Assembly: GCF_000719345.1 (NCBI RefSeq)
Contig: NZ_JOFX01000012.1
Location: 129,149-193,148, forward strand
Length of the DNA: 64,000 bases
Direction of reading: 5' to 3'
Source: Streptomyces sp. NRRL F-2664
GTDB taxonomy: Bacteria; Actinomycetota; Actinomycetes; Streptomycetales; Streptomycetaceae
This document shows, piece after piece, positions 10,992-19,980 of the stretch (positions are counted from its first letter, which is position 1; each line of letters begins with the position of its first letter). Below the pieces are notes generated by a model, which worked only from the letters and a program-made list of their open reading frames with translations, searched no databases and was not told where the DNA came from. The translations under genes and the position numbers were made by a program.

Positions 10992-11879
10992 TCAGTGCTC
11001 GCGCGGGGCGGGAACCACGCGCTCGACCTCCGGATGAACCGTCAGGAGCTGGCGCATCGCGTTCTCCGCACCCGTCGCGTCACCCGCGGCGAGGGCTTCG
11101 ACCATCCGCGCATGGTGCGCCACGCAGGTCTCGCTGGGGCGGTCGCAGGAGGTCATCGGGCTGCCGGAGACCTGGAGGGCGGCGGAGACGATGCCCGAGA
11201 GGTGCTCCAGCATGCGGTTGCCGGCGACCTGGATGAGGAGCGCATGGAACTCGTTGTCGGCACGGGCGAAGGTGATCGAGTCGCCCTGGCCGAGGGCGTG
11301 GCCCATGATCTCGACCATGTCGGCGAGGCGCTGCTGGACGTCCGGGCGGCCGTGTCCGGCGGCGAGGCGCGCGGCGAGCGGCTCGATCGTCCAGCGGAGC
11401 TCGCCGAGCTCGCGGCGCTGGTCGTCGCGCTGGGGCCCGAAGGCCCGCCACTCGATGATGTCGGGGTCGAGCAGGTTCCAGTCGGCGACGGGACGGACCC
11501 GGGTGCCGACGTTGGGGCGGGCGCTGACGAGGCCCTTGGCCTCCAGGACGCGGAGCGATTCGCGGACGACCGTGCGGGAGACCTCGAAGCGCTGGCCGAT
11601 CTCCTCGGGGACCAGGGGGCGGTCCGCACCGAGGTCGCCGGAGACGATCATCTGGCCGAGCTGCTGGACGAGTTGGCCGTGCAGGCCGCGGCCGCGGCTG
11701 CCTGCCGCGCGGCGGCCGACGCGGCTCAACTCGACGTCGGCGCCGTCCCAGTGGGGTGCTCCGACGCGGTCGGACCCGGGGGCCTCCGCGTAGGGGTAGC
11801 GGTCGAGTTCGCCCGCGCCGGCGAGGCCGGAGTCGGCATGGCGGGCGGCGGTCATCATGGTGTGCGCAAGGGTACTCAC
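10992..11879 (-). CDS. whiH: WhiH, GntR/FadR-family sporulation regulator
   Basis: A 295-residue DNA-binding protein of the GntR superfamily, FadR subgroup. The winged helix (about 60-125) contains LVPEEIGQRFEVSRTVVRESLRVLEAKGLV. An all-helical FCD effector domain follows (about 150-285). The N-terminus STLAHTMMTAARHADSG and the location directly downstream of hrdB match WhiH, which in Streptomyces aerial hyphae acts in sporulation septation and is expressed through the WhiG sigma factor. The GTG at 11879 has AAAGGA upstream. Identity is by memory of the family; confidence in GntR/FadR is near certain. Confidence 0.88.
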   Translation of the reverse strand: MSTLAHTMMTAARHADSGLAGAGELDRYPYAEAPGSDRVGAPHWDGADVELSRVGRRAAGSRGRGLHGQLVQQLGQMIVSGDLGADRPLVPEEIGQRFEVSRTVVRESLRVLEAKGLVSARPNVGTRVRPVADWNLLDPDIIEWRAFGPQRDDQRRELGELRWTIEPLAARLAAGHGRPDVQQRLADMVEIMGHALGQGDSITFARADNEFHALLIQVAGNRMLEHLSGIVSAALQVSGSPMTSCDRPSETCVAHHARMVEALAAGDATGAENAMRQLLTVHPEVERVVPAPREH

Positions 11880-11963
11880 GAATCCTTTGTCGGTCGTGCC
11901 TCCATGACCCTTGAGGTCTTTGGTGAAAAGCACACGAAAGGGTGATCGGTGCCACCTACGCAA

Positions 11964-11980
11964 TTGACGACTTATCGTAA
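11964..11980 (-). promoter_or_regulatory. candidate whiH promoter/operator
   Basis: TTGACGACTTATCGTAA is a near-palindrome (ACGA and TCGT arms) 85 bases upstream of whiH. On the minus strand it reads TACGATAA, six of eight bases of the WhiG -10 consensus GCCGATAA. No TAAA lies at the expected -35 distance, so the promoter call is weak. It may instead be an autoregulatory site. Confidence 0.3.
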
Positions 11981-12069
11981 GGAACCGGGCCCTTTGCGGG
12001 GAGTTGCGGTCGCTTGACGTGACATGGACTGCAACGGTCCCGTCCGTGACCGCTCCCGCATCGGAACGG

Positions 12070-13866
12070 TCACCAACGGACCCTGCTGCGCAGTCCGGTG
12101 AACCCATAGGCGCACAACAGGACCATCAGCGACAACAGCAGTGCGGTCGCGACGGGTTGGGTCATCACCCGGAGGGCTCCTACGAGCAGCCGGTCCGCCT
12201 CCGGCGGCCACTGCACCCAGGACAGGCTCCGCAGCCGGGGCCCCAGCCCGGTCATCGGATACACGGAGGAGCCCTCCAGCGCCTTGCCCACCAGCGGAAC
12301 CACTCCCACCGGTACTGCGAGCACCGCCGCGAGTCCTGCGGTGGCGGACCGGAAGACGCCGGAGGCCAGTACGCCGGCCCAGGCGCAGCCGATCAGCAGA
12401 CCGGCCCAACTCGCCGCCGGGGAGAGCCACTGCGTCGGGAGGTGCAGGGGCCCGCTGTCGAAGACGAGTGCCAGGGCGGCGGCGTCGGCCGTGACCACCA
12501 GCGCGCCCAGCAGCAGGGCCAGCGCGGCGCAGACGCCGAGCTTCGCGGTGAGCAGCCCCAGCCGGCGCGGCACGGTGCCCCGGTCTGCGGCAAGGGCGGG
12601 GTAGCGGTACTCCTCTCCGAAGGCCAGGGCGCCGAGCAGCCCGGCACCCAGGGCGGCGGGCGGCAGCGGCAGCAGCTCGGGCCAGGCGGCGAGCAGCCGG
12701 CTCTGCGGGGTCTGGCCGGCCCGGGCGAGCACGAGCGCGGTGAGGACGGAGACCACCACGACGAGGGCGGTGGTGAGGACAGGGGTGGCGGTGCCGAAGA
12801 CGCGGAGCAGCTCGTAGCGCAGCGGTCGCAGGGGTCCGCCCACGCGCCGCACGGCGGACGCGGGCCGGGGGGCACGCCCGTCCCCGCTACGGCCGGCGCG
12901 GTCTGCGGCCGCGGGGCCGCCCACGGCTCCGGAGGCGCCCGCCGCTCCGGACGCGGCTGCGGCTCGGGCGTGCGGGACGGGGGCCGTGGAGGCGCCGGCG
13001 TCGCCCGTCTCGTCGGCGAGCCGGTGGACCAGCACGCCGTGGCGGAACGCCGCCTCGCCGACCTCGGCACAGTTGCTGCCGTACACCGACAGGCGGTTGC
13101 CGCTCTCCTCGACGATCTCCACCGCACGCTGCGCCGCGCGCGCTTCCCGCCCCAGTACGTCGGCCAGCCGGGCCGCGTGCGGGGTGCGCACGGCGACGCG
13201 GGGCCGCAGCCGGGTCCGCGCGAACTCCGCGGCCTCCTGGTCGGCGACGAGGCGGCCCGCCTCGATGCTGACGACCCGGTCGGCGCTCCGGGCCGCCTCC
13301 TTGGCGTCGTCGGTGGTGAACAGCACGGCGCCGCCCAGGGAGGCGTGGCCGCGCAGCAGCCCGTACAGCCATCCGCGCTCGCGCGGGGAGAGGCCCGCGG
13401 CGGGCTCGTCGAGGAGCAGGGTGCAGGGATCGCCGAGCAGTGCCGAGGCCAGGGCGACCCGGCGTTCCATGCCGAGCGACAGCGAGCCCAGACGCTGGTC
13501 GCGCAGGCCGGCGATACCGACGACTTCGAGCATGGTGTCGGCCCGCGAGGCCGGCACCCCGGCGGCGGCGCAGAGCATCCGCAGCTGGTTGCGGACGGTC
13601 CGTGCCGGGTTGCCCGGGACGTCCCCGAGGACCACTCCGACCTCACGGCCGGGGTGCGGGATCCGGTGCAGCGGACGGCCGCGGAAGTAGGTGACGCCGC
13701 GGCCCGGTTCGAGTTCGAGCATGAGCCGCAGTGCGGTCGTCTTGCCCGATCCCGGCTCGCCGAGCAGGGCGGTCACGTGCCCCGGGCGGGCCTCGAAGGT
13801 GAGGTCGTCCACGAGGGGCGGGGCGTGGGGGCGGGGTTTGCTGGTGAGTCCGATGGCCTGGAGCAT
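12070..13866 (-). CDS. ABC transporter, ATPase and permease in one chain
   Basis: A 598-residue fusion. The N-terminal ATPase has Walker A GEPGSGKTT (about 37-45), signature LSLGMERR and Walker B LLLDEPAAG. A variable Ala/Pro-rich linker follows at about 295-345. The C-terminal third has about six membrane segments. It is an exporter-type half transporter; the substrate is unknown. The ATG at 13866 is preceded by GAGAGAAGC. The gene is downstream of the Nudix gene on the same strand, but 173 bases separate them. Confidence 0.82.
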   Translation of the reverse strand: MLQAIGLTSKPRPHAPPLVDDLTFEARPGHVTALLGEPGSGKTTALRLMLELEPGRGVTYFRGRPLHRIPHPGREVGVVLGDVPGNPARTVRNQLRMLCAAAGVPASRADTMLEVVGIAGLRDQRLGSLSLGMERRVALASALLGDPCTLLLDEPAAGLSPRERGWLYGLLRGHASLGGAVLFTTDDAKEAARSADRVVSIEAGRLVADQEAAEFARTRLRPRVAVRTPHAARLADVLGREARAAQRAVEIVEESGNRLSVYGSNCAEVGEAAFRHGVLVHRLADETGDAGASTAPVPHARAAAASGAAGASGAVGGPAAADRAGRSGDGRAPRPASAVRRVGGPLRPLRYELLRVFGTATPVLTTALVVVVSVLTALVLARAGQTPQSRLLAAWPELLPLPPAALGAGLLGALAFGEEYRYPALAADRGTVPRRLGLLTAKLGVCAALALLLGALVVTADAAALALVFDSGPLHLPTQWLSPAASWAGLLIGCAWAGVLASGVFRSATAGLAAVLAVPVGVVPLVGKALEGSSVYPMTGLGPRLRSLSWVQWPPEADRLLVGALRVMTQPVATALLLSLMVLLCAYGFTGLRSRVRW

Positions 13867-14039
13867 CGCTTCTCTCGCGGGGGGTGAGACCGCTCTGCGG
13901 CAGGGTGAGTACCGCAAGCAAGATAGCGCGATATGTCCGATTTTCGGCGCAACCGATCCGATGGAATGCCGATCGTTCCGTCCGTTTCACCCGGGGCCCG
14001 AGCCCGGGCTCCCGCGCGGCCGCCGGCCGGGCCGCGGTG

Positions 14040-14786
14040 TCAGACCTCGGGGCGCAGCATCGGCGGATTGAGCAGCGTGGCTCCGCCTGCCCGGAACAGC
14101 TGGGCGGGGCGACCTCCCTGACGGGTCGTGGTCCCACCGGTCGGCACCAGGAATCCGGGGGTGCCGGTGACCTTGCGGTGGAAGTTGCGCGGGTCCAGGG
14201 CCACGCCCCACACGGCCTCGTACACCCGGCGCAGCTCGCCCACGGTGAACTCGGGCGGGCAGAAGGCGGTGGCCAGCGAGGAGTACTCGATCTTCGAGCG
14301 GGCCCGCTCCACCCCGTCGGCCAGGATCTGCGCGTGGTCGAAGGCGAGCCCCGCGGCGCCCTCGTCGCCGACGGCCAGCACCTCGTCGACGGGGGCCCAG
14401 CGCGCGCTGTTGGCGTCGCCTCCCGCGCGGGGTGCGGGGAGGTCCGGAGCCAGCACGAGATGCGCGACGCTGACGACGCGCATGCGCGGATCCCGCTTCG
14501 GATCCCCGTAGGTGGCCAGCTGTTCGAGGTGGGCCCCGTTGCCGGCGCCCGGCATGGCGGGGTCGTGGGCGCACAGGCCGGTTTCCTCGGCGAGTTCCCT
14601 CGCGGCGGCCGCCGCCAGGTCCTCGTCCCCGCGGACGAATCCGCCGGGCAGCGCCCAGCGGCCCTGGAACGGCTGCTCACCCCGCCGGACGACCAGCGCG
14701 CACAGCGCGTGGCGCCGCACGGTGAGCACGACCAGGTCGACGGTGACTGCGAAGGGCGGATAGGCCGACGGGTCGTAGGGCGACAT
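14040..14786 (-). CDS. Nudix-domain protein with C-terminal winged helix (NrtR-like)
   Basis: A 248-residue protein. The Nudix box is complete (GGFVRGDEDLAAAAAREL then AEETGL, about 52-75). The C-terminal 90 residues resemble the winged helix of NrtR regulators and related Nudix proteins (FTVGELRRVYEAVWG, FHRKVTGTPGFL). It could be an ADP-ribose-responsive repressor of NAD genes or an active hydrolase; an intact Nudix box does not decide this. An inverted repeat just upstream would fit autoregulation. Confidence 0.8.
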   Translation of the reverse strand: MSPYDPSAYPPFAVTVDLVVLTVRRHALCALVVRRGEQPFQGRWALPGGFVRGDEDLAAAAARELAEETGLCAHDPAMPGAGNGAHLEQLATYGDPKRDPRMRVVSVAHLVLAPDLPAPRAGGDANSARWAPVDEVLAVGDEGAAGLAFDHAQILADGVERARSKIEYSSLATAFCPPEFTVGELRRVYEAVWGVALDPRNFHRKVTGTPGFLVPTGGTTTRQGGRPAQLFRAGGATLLNPPMLRPEV

Positions 14787-14799
14787 GCCGCGATCATAG

Positions 14800-14814
14800 T
14801 CGTCTGCCTGACGA
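14800..14814. promoter_or_regulatory. inverted repeat upstream of the Nudix gene
   Basis: TCGTC-TGCCT-GACGA is a perfect 5-base inverted repeat 14 bases before the ATG, within the longer, roughly symmetric AGTCGTC / GACGATAA. Its position would block translation initiation or transcription, so it is a candidate operator, perhaps for the adjacent NrtR-like protein. Confidence 0.35.
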
Positions 14815-14966
14815 TAAACAGCGCTTTGGTGACCTTGAGGACGGCGGCGTGCGGGCGGGGAGCCGGCCCCGGCGGGCCCGACCGGCGACGCCCGCCGCGC
14901 AGCCGCCCGAGGCGGGGCGCCATCGCCCGCACCGGCCGTCCGTCCGCTTCCGGCCGCGGACACGGT

Positions 14967-16955
14967 CTAGCCGCCCAGTTGAAGCGCATCTGCGGCCTCC
15001 TCCACCATGGCGAGGCCGAGTCGGCTGACCCGGACGGCGAAGGGCTCCCCCGCCACCCGCAGACCGGCCAGGCGGATCGCGCCGAGCGGTGCGCTGGAAA
15101 GGGGGACGAGGGTGACGGTGCCGGCGGGGGCGTCGGGGCGGATCCCGGCGAGGGCGGTCAGTACATGAATCCCGGCGGCCGCGGCCACGGCGGCGGGGCG
15201 GCAGGCCGCCGGGTGCGGGACGGGGACGCTCCCCGCGGTGCGCTGTTCGGCGGCGAACATCTCCGGCAGCCGGTACCCGAAGGCTTCCGCCGCGTCCAGC
15301 ATGCCCCTGAGCAGGCCGGCGGCCTCCTTCTCGAAGCCCGCCGCGGCCAGGCCGCAGACGGCCACGGCGCTCTCGTACGCCCGCACCGCACCCGAGCGGT
15401 GGCCGTACGGGTTGTGCCCCGGCTCCTTGAGGGCCATGCTGCGCAGCCCCCAGCCGCAGTCCATCGCGGGGGCTCCGAACAGCCGGGCCACCTGCTCGGT
15501 GCGGACCCGGTCGAGGAGCCCCGGTGCCGGACGGCCGCCGCGAAGGAGCCCGGTGTCGAGCAGATGGGCGGCGGCCCCGGTCAACCGCGGCAGGGGCCGC
15601 CCGTCGGGATGCAGGGCCGAGGCCGGCCTTCCGCCGTCGGGGCCGTCGATCCAGAACCGGTCGCGGAACCGCTCGCGCAGCGCGGCCGCCCGGTCCCGCC
15701 ACTCCTCGGCGCCGGGCCGGCCGCGCGCGGCGAGGAGGTCGGCGCCCAGGACGGCGGCCCGGTGGGCGTGGGCCTGGGTCTCGCTGCGCCGCGGACCCGG
15801 GTCGGGATCGGCCAGGAAGCCGTCCTCGCCGAAGGCGCCGCGCAGCCAGTCGAGGCACCGCTCGGCGGCGGGCAGCAGCCCGGCGACCTCGTCCTCCGGC
15901 AGGCCCCAGAGGCGGGCCTCGGCGAGCACCGCGGGGAAGGCGAGGGTCGCTTCGGTACCGGTGCACGCGGGCGGCAGCTGGGGCCCCGCGCCGCGCAGGG
16001 GACCCGGGATCCAGCCGGCCTCGGCGCCGCGGCCCTCGATCTGGGTCCGGGCGAGGACCCGCAGGGTGGCGGCGGCGAGCCCGGTGCCCAGCGGCAGCGC
16101 CATGCGGGCGGCCCAGAGCGACTCCGCCGGCGCCAGCCCGAGCCGCCAGGGCACCCCGGCCGCGGCGAAGGCGTCGCCCGGCTCGGCGGGGTCGCGCGAA
16201 AGGAGCGCGCACAGGTCCTCGACGCTGGTACGGAACCAGGCCTCGGCCCTCGGGTCGTCCCCTTCGGCCCGGGCGTCCGCCAGGGGGTTGGCCACCTGCC
16301 CGGCGGGGGCCCGCGCCGCCCGGTCCTGCGTGGTGCGCAGCTCGATGGTGCGGGCCGCGCCGGGGTCCATGTCGAGTTGCCAGCGCAGCAGTCCTGCGGA
16401 AGCCACCGCGTCGTCCGGTGCCGGCTCCGCTGTGGTGACGGACTGCGCCCCGCCGGCGCTCCAGCGCAGACCGGCGGCGTGGACTCCGGCGGGCAGCTCC
16501 GGGCCGGCCCGACCGGCGGCCACCGCGGCCAACTCCGCCAGGTCGGTGCCGAGGAGCACCTCCACGGTGAGGCGCACCGGCCGGGCCGCGAAGCTGCGCA
16601 GGGTGATCCGTTCGGTGCCGTCGGCGTGGCGGATCCGTTCCAGCGCGATGTCCGGGTCGGGGCCGGGCTCGGCGCCGGTGCGCACGGTCGCGGTGAAGGC
16701 GGCCCGGTCGGCGCCGAGGCTGCGGCCCCGCACGGCGACCGGTTCCCGGCCGCCGACGCGCAGCATGCAGCGGGAGAGCAGCCGACGGCCGGAGCGGTAG
16801 ATCCCGTCGATCCCCTGGCCGGTCAGCTGGCCGTGTTCGGGCGAGATGACCAGGCAGGGGGCGGCGACACAGATGACAGCGGCGTGCACGGGCGGCAGTT
16901 CGGGCCTGCGGGCCGCGGGCACGGCGGTCGGGCGGGGAGGTGCGGGGTGGGACAT
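14967..16955 (-). CDS. glycogen-debranching-like protein (amylo-alpha-1,6-glucosidase type)
   Basis: A 662-residue protein. The N-terminal domain (about 30-230, VISPEHGQLTGQGIDGIYRSGRRLLSR in two parts) matches the N-terminal beta-sandwich of bacterial glycogen-debranching proteins. The rest is an (alpha/alpha)6-type region with conserved patches WIPGP, DCGWGLRSMA and NPYGHRSGAVRAYESAV. It probably acts on alpha-glucan branches inside the cell, perhaps on spore glycogen. The specificity is inferred. Confidence 0.72.
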   Translation of the reverse strand: MSHPAPPRPTAVPAARRPELPPVHAAVICVAAPCLVISPEHGQLTGQGIDGIYRSGRRLLSRCMLRVGGREPVAVRGRSLGADRAAFTATVRTGAEPGPDPDIALERIRHADGTERITLRSFAARPVRLTVEVLLGTDLAELAAVAAGRAGPELPAGVHAAGLRWSAGGAQSVTTAEPAPDDAVASAGLLRWQLDMDPGAARTIELRTTQDRAARAPAGQVANPLADARAEGDDPRAEAWFRTSVEDLCALLSRDPAEPGDAFAAAGVPWRLGLAPAESLWAARMALPLGTGLAAATLRVLARTQIEGRGAEAGWIPGPLRGAGPQLPPACTGTEATLAFPAVLAEARLWGLPEDEVAGLLPAAERCLDWLRGAFGEDGFLADPDPGPRRSETQAHAHRAAVLGADLLAARGRPGAEEWRDRAAALRERFRDRFWIDGPDGGRPASALHPDGRPLPRLTGAAAHLLDTGLLRGGRPAPGLLDRVRTEQVARLFGAPAMDCGWGLRSMALKEPGHNPYGHRSGAVRAYESAVAVCGLAAAGFEKEAAGLLRGMLDAAEAFGYRLPEMFAAEQRTAGSVPVPHPAACRPAAVAAAAGIHVLTALAGIRPDAPAGTVTLVPLSSAPLGAIRLAGLRVAGEPFAVRVSRLGLAMVEEAADALQLGG

Positions 16956-17164
16956 GGGTCGCCTTGTCTGCGCTCCGGTGGCTTCGGCTGGGCGGCGGCG
17001 CGGCCGGGGCGGCACCACCCCCCATCTGAACGCCCCCACCCCCGCCCTGGTCACGGGCCCGGCCTCCGACCGGGCGCCCCGGGGGCGCGGCCCGCACCGG
17101 GCGGCCGTGGCCGCGGCGCTGTGCGGGACATGCGGGGAGCCGCCGCACCTCGGCCGGCGGGCGC

Positions 17165-18430
17165 TCACTGCCCGCTCCCCGCGGTGCGGCGGGATCCGCG
17201 GCGCGGTGCCGGCCGGCTCCGCCGTCCGGGCGGCCGGGTGACGGCGGCCGCCCGGGTGTGCCTCGGTTCGCGGCGGCGGCGCTCCGCCCGCAGGCACTGC
17301 CGCAGCCCCTCGGGGTCGATCCCCTCGTTGCAGGCGTGGTGCAGCAGTTGGGCGAAGCGGTAGGCGGAGTCGGCCCGCAGGGCGAGGCCGAGGATGATCC
17401 GGGCGGTCGGCTCGTCGCCGGTGGACCAGGAGACCCAGCCGGCGAGGGTGAGGGGGGCCGCGGCGTGCTCGCCGTAGGCGCCGACGCAGCGGCGGGCCAG
17501 GGCCCGCCACAGGCGCAGGGCCGGGGCCGCCTCCTCGCCCTCCATCCACTCGGCGGCGATGTCCCGGATCTCGCGGTCCTGAAGGCCGAGGATCAGGGAG
17601 GCGGCCTCGTCGTGGCCGAGCAGCGCATCGTCCCAGTCGTCGCCCTGGGGACCGCCCTCGGCGGGCGGGGCCTGGGCCATGCGCCGCATCAGGGTCCGCG
17701 CCAGCGTGATGGTCTCGGCGCCGACCTCCTCGCGGGTGGCGCCGTGGAGAATCCGCGGCATCAGCGCGGCGGCGGCCCGGTCGAGGGCCCCTTCGGCCTC
17801 GTCGGCGACGGCCCCGCGCAGCGGAGCGAGCCTGCCTTCGATCTCTTCGAGGGAGCCGCGGACCTGGAGGCCCGCGAAGGTGGCGGCCGCGGCCATCACC
17901 GAGGTGCCGACCGGGGCGAGCGGGCTGCCCTCGGCGGGGCAGCACCGCTCGTCGGGGCATACGTAGGACCAGAAGCGGCCCGCCGACAGGCACAGGGCCT
18001 CCAGCACCGGCACGTCCAGGGCTCCGCAGGCCAGCCGGATCCGCTGGGCGAACGGCCGCAGCCGGGCCATCACCTCCCGGCCGGTCTCCTCGCCGCGCGG
18101 CTCCTGGCAGAGGTAGACGACGATGCCGTCGGGCTTGGCACCGCGTCGCTCGCTGCCGCGGACGAGGCAGTCCGCGACCTGCCGGGCGGTGTCCTCCCAT
18201 TCGGCGGGCGCGGTGGGGATGCCGACGCGGAGCCGGCCGCCGAAGCGGCCGCCTTCACCGTGCACGGCGACCATGACGAGGGAGTCGGAGGGGTGGAAGC
18301 CGAGCATGTAGGGCAGCGCGTCGGCCAGTTCGGCCGGGCTGCGCAGGGTGATCTGCGGTTCGTTGGCGGTTCCGGCCGGGCTGGTGAAGGACCGGTCGGA
18401 CGGGCGACGGGATGCGCTGTTGTTCGTCAT
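17165..18430 (-). CDS. DUF4192 family protein
   Basis: A 421-residue actinobacterial protein. The core starts near residue 25 with ITLRSPAELADALPYMLGFHPSDSLVMVAVHG, the DUF4192 hallmark. The C-terminal 50 residues are Arg-rich and disordered. It has no membrane segment or signal. The function of the family is unknown. It stands alone between the debranching gene (about 210 bases away) and the beta-propeller gene. Confidence 0.85.
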   Translation of the reverse strand: MTNNSASRRPSDRSFTSPAGTANEPQITLRSPAELADALPYMLGFHPSDSLVMVAVHGEGGRFGGRLRVGIPTAPAEWEDTARQVADCLVRGSERRGAKPDGIVVYLCQEPRGEETGREVMARLRPFAQRIRLACGALDVPVLEALCLSAGRFWSYVCPDERCCPAEGSPLAPVGTSVMAAAATFAGLQVRGSLEEIEGRLAPLRGAVADEAEGALDRAAAALMPRILHGATREEVGAETITLARTLMRRMAQAPPAEGGPQGDDWDDALLGHDEAASLILGLQDREIRDIAAEWMEGEEAAPALRLWRALARRCVGAYGEHAAAPLTLAGWVSWSTGDEPTARIILGLALRADSAYRFAQLLHHACNEGIDPEGLRQCLRAERRRREPRHTRAAAVTRPPGRRSRPAPRRGSRRTAGSGQ

Positions 18431-18540
18431 GTCACGAAGGTCCCGCGCATGATCCGATCCCGAAAGCCCTGTGGATAACTGCCGGCGCCCCCGCCACCCG
18501 CGGGCGGGGAGCACCGGCGGTCGACGGCCGGGCGCCGCCG

Positions 18541-19533
18541 CTACAGCGGCAGCGGGAGCGCCACCGCGTTGTAGGGGAGGTCCGGCTCCGGGGGCTGCGG
18601 GAAGCGGGAGTTCGGCAGGTAGAGGTGATTGCCGTGGACGGCCGCCGCGCAGGGGGTCTCGAAGCGCGCGTCGGTGACGGTGCGGGCCAGGCGGGCGTTG
18701 TGCCCGGTCGGGTCCAGGCGCAGCACGGCGAGGTCGTTCATGCGGGGTGCGTACAGGGTGCGGCCGCGCACCAGGATGCCGTTGGTCGTGGGCAGCGTGA
18801 GCCCGCCCAGATCGGTGCGCCGGGCGACACCGGTCGCCGGGTCGACGCGGAACAGGCTGCCTCCGTGGGCGTGGATGTTGACCACCAGGAGCGCGGACCC
18901 GTCCGGGGTGGCCGCGATGCCCGTGGCGGTGAGCCCGTCCGAGGGGCCCTGCGTCCACTCGCCGCCCAGCCGCAGGGTCGCCACCGCATCGCGCGCGGGC
19001 AGCTCCCCGCGCGGACCGAGCGGCAGGCGGAACAGCTGTCCGTTGAAGGAGTCCGTGAACCAGGCGGCGCGCGGCGTGAGCACCACGTGGTCGACGAAGG
19101 TGTCGGCGTTGCCGACCTCGTACGTCTCGATCACCGTGCCGGTGATGCCGTCGAGAACGGTGATCAGCCGTCCCCAGCCGCCCGCGACGAAGACCCGCTG
19201 CCGGTCGTCCACCTGGAGCCCGACGGCGTAGTACCCCTCGCCGAGGCCCGGGTTGATGACCTTGCCGCGGCCGGTGAGCAGGCAGGCCCGGTAGATCGCG
19301 CCACCGAGAAGCGAGCCGAAGTAGGCGTAGGGTGCCGGGCCGATGCCGATGCCGGCCGGGTGGAAGCCGTTCGGCAGGTGCAGGACGTCGGGCCGGCCGC
19401 CGGCGCGGGGGCCGGTGCGCTCGGCGGCGACCGCGGTCCCGCCGCCCCAGCCGGCGCCTCCCATCAGTGCTGCGGCGCCCGCCGCCGTGCCGATCCCGAG
19501 GAACCGTCGTCGTGCCATGGCCGAGCTGAGCAT
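18541..19533 (-). CDS. secreted SMP-30/beta-propeller-like protein
   Basis: A 330-residue protein. The N-terminus MARRRFLGIGTAAGAAAL is a twin-arginine-type signal, with RRRFLG as a near match to the Tat motif. The remainder has repeated blades such as VFVAGGWGRLITVLDG, AWFTDSFNGQLFRLPL and GLTATGIAATPDGSALLVVN, as in the SMP-30/gluconolactonase-like propellers. It is predicted to be exported folded. The substrate is unknown. The ATG at 19533 was chosen because AGGGGG precedes it; the ATG at 19518 is possible. Confidence 0.7.
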   Translation of the reverse strand: MLSSAMARRRFLGIGTAAGAAALMGGAGWGGGTAVAAERTGPRAGGRPDVLHLPNGFHPAGIGIGPAPYAYFGSLLGGAIYRACLLTGRGKVINPGLGEGYYAVGLQVDDRQRVFVAGGWGRLITVLDGITGTVIETYEVGNADTFVDHVVLTPRAAWFTDSFNGQLFRLPLGPRGELPARDAVATLRLGGEWTQGPSDGLTATGIAATPDGSALLVVNIHAHGGSLFRVDPATGVARRTDLGGLTLPTTNGILVRGRTLYAPRMNDLAVLRLDPTGHNARLARTVTDARFETPCAAAVHGNHLYLPNSRFPQPPEPDLPYNAVALPLPL

Positions 19534-19635
19534 CGCGCCCCCTAGTGGTGTCGTCTTCGCGCCGGAGTGTGGTGGGGGGCGCCTGGATTCCGCTCGATTC
19601 CGGCCGGGGGGCGGCTCGAGAGGGCCCGGGCCGCG

Positions 19636-19665
19636 TTGACAAGATCACGGGGCGGTCGCTCTAAT
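19636..19665 (+). promoter_or_regulatory. vegetative-type promoter TTGACA-18-TCTAAT
   Basis: TTGACA at 19636-19641 and TCTAAT at 19660-19665 are 18 bases apart. The -35 is consensus and the -10 keeps the TA and final T positions of the HrdB type. It points to the nitroreductase-hemerythrin gene 315 bases downstream. Confidence 0.65.
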
Positions 19666-19748
19666 GAGGAACGTGGCGCGTGGCGCCGGCCAAAGAGAAC
19701 TGGGCCGGCCGGTGACCGGGCGACCACCCGCACCTCAGGGACCGTCGC

Positions 19749-19778
19749 ATGCGTTCTCTTCTCACAGGCTCCGCCTGA
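19749..19778 (+). CDS. possible leader peptide MRSLLTGSA
   Basis: ATG-CGT-TCT-CTT-CTC-ACA-GGC... encodes nine residues then TGA. An AGGGA lies seven bases upstream. It sits inside the long leader of the nitroreductase-hemerythrin gene. With no runs of one amino acid, no attenuation signal is evident. It may be chance. Confidence 0.25.
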   Translation: MRSLLTGSA

Positions 19779-19980
19779 TCCAGGCGCCTCGGCGCGCCCG
19801 CACCGCCGCTCGAAGCCGGCCGTGCCGTGTCCCCCGCGTCCTGTCGTGCCGCCGCCGCCCGTCCCCGCGCGCGCCGTTCTCCGGCGTGCCGTCCGGGCCG
19901 GACGCAGCCGTGCCGCACGCAGCCTCTTCCTTCCCCCCTTTCCCTGCACGTCTCCACCGCCCGAGGGAGTCCCACCCCGC

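Larger units (their letters stand above)
19534..19980. other. 447-base region with a promoter and long leader
   Basis: Divergent region between the propeller gene (minus) and the nitroreductase fusion (plus). It holds one good plus-strand promoter (separate entry), which would give a leader of about 310 bases, and a nine-codon open frame inside that leader. I see no larger gene. Confidence 0.5.
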
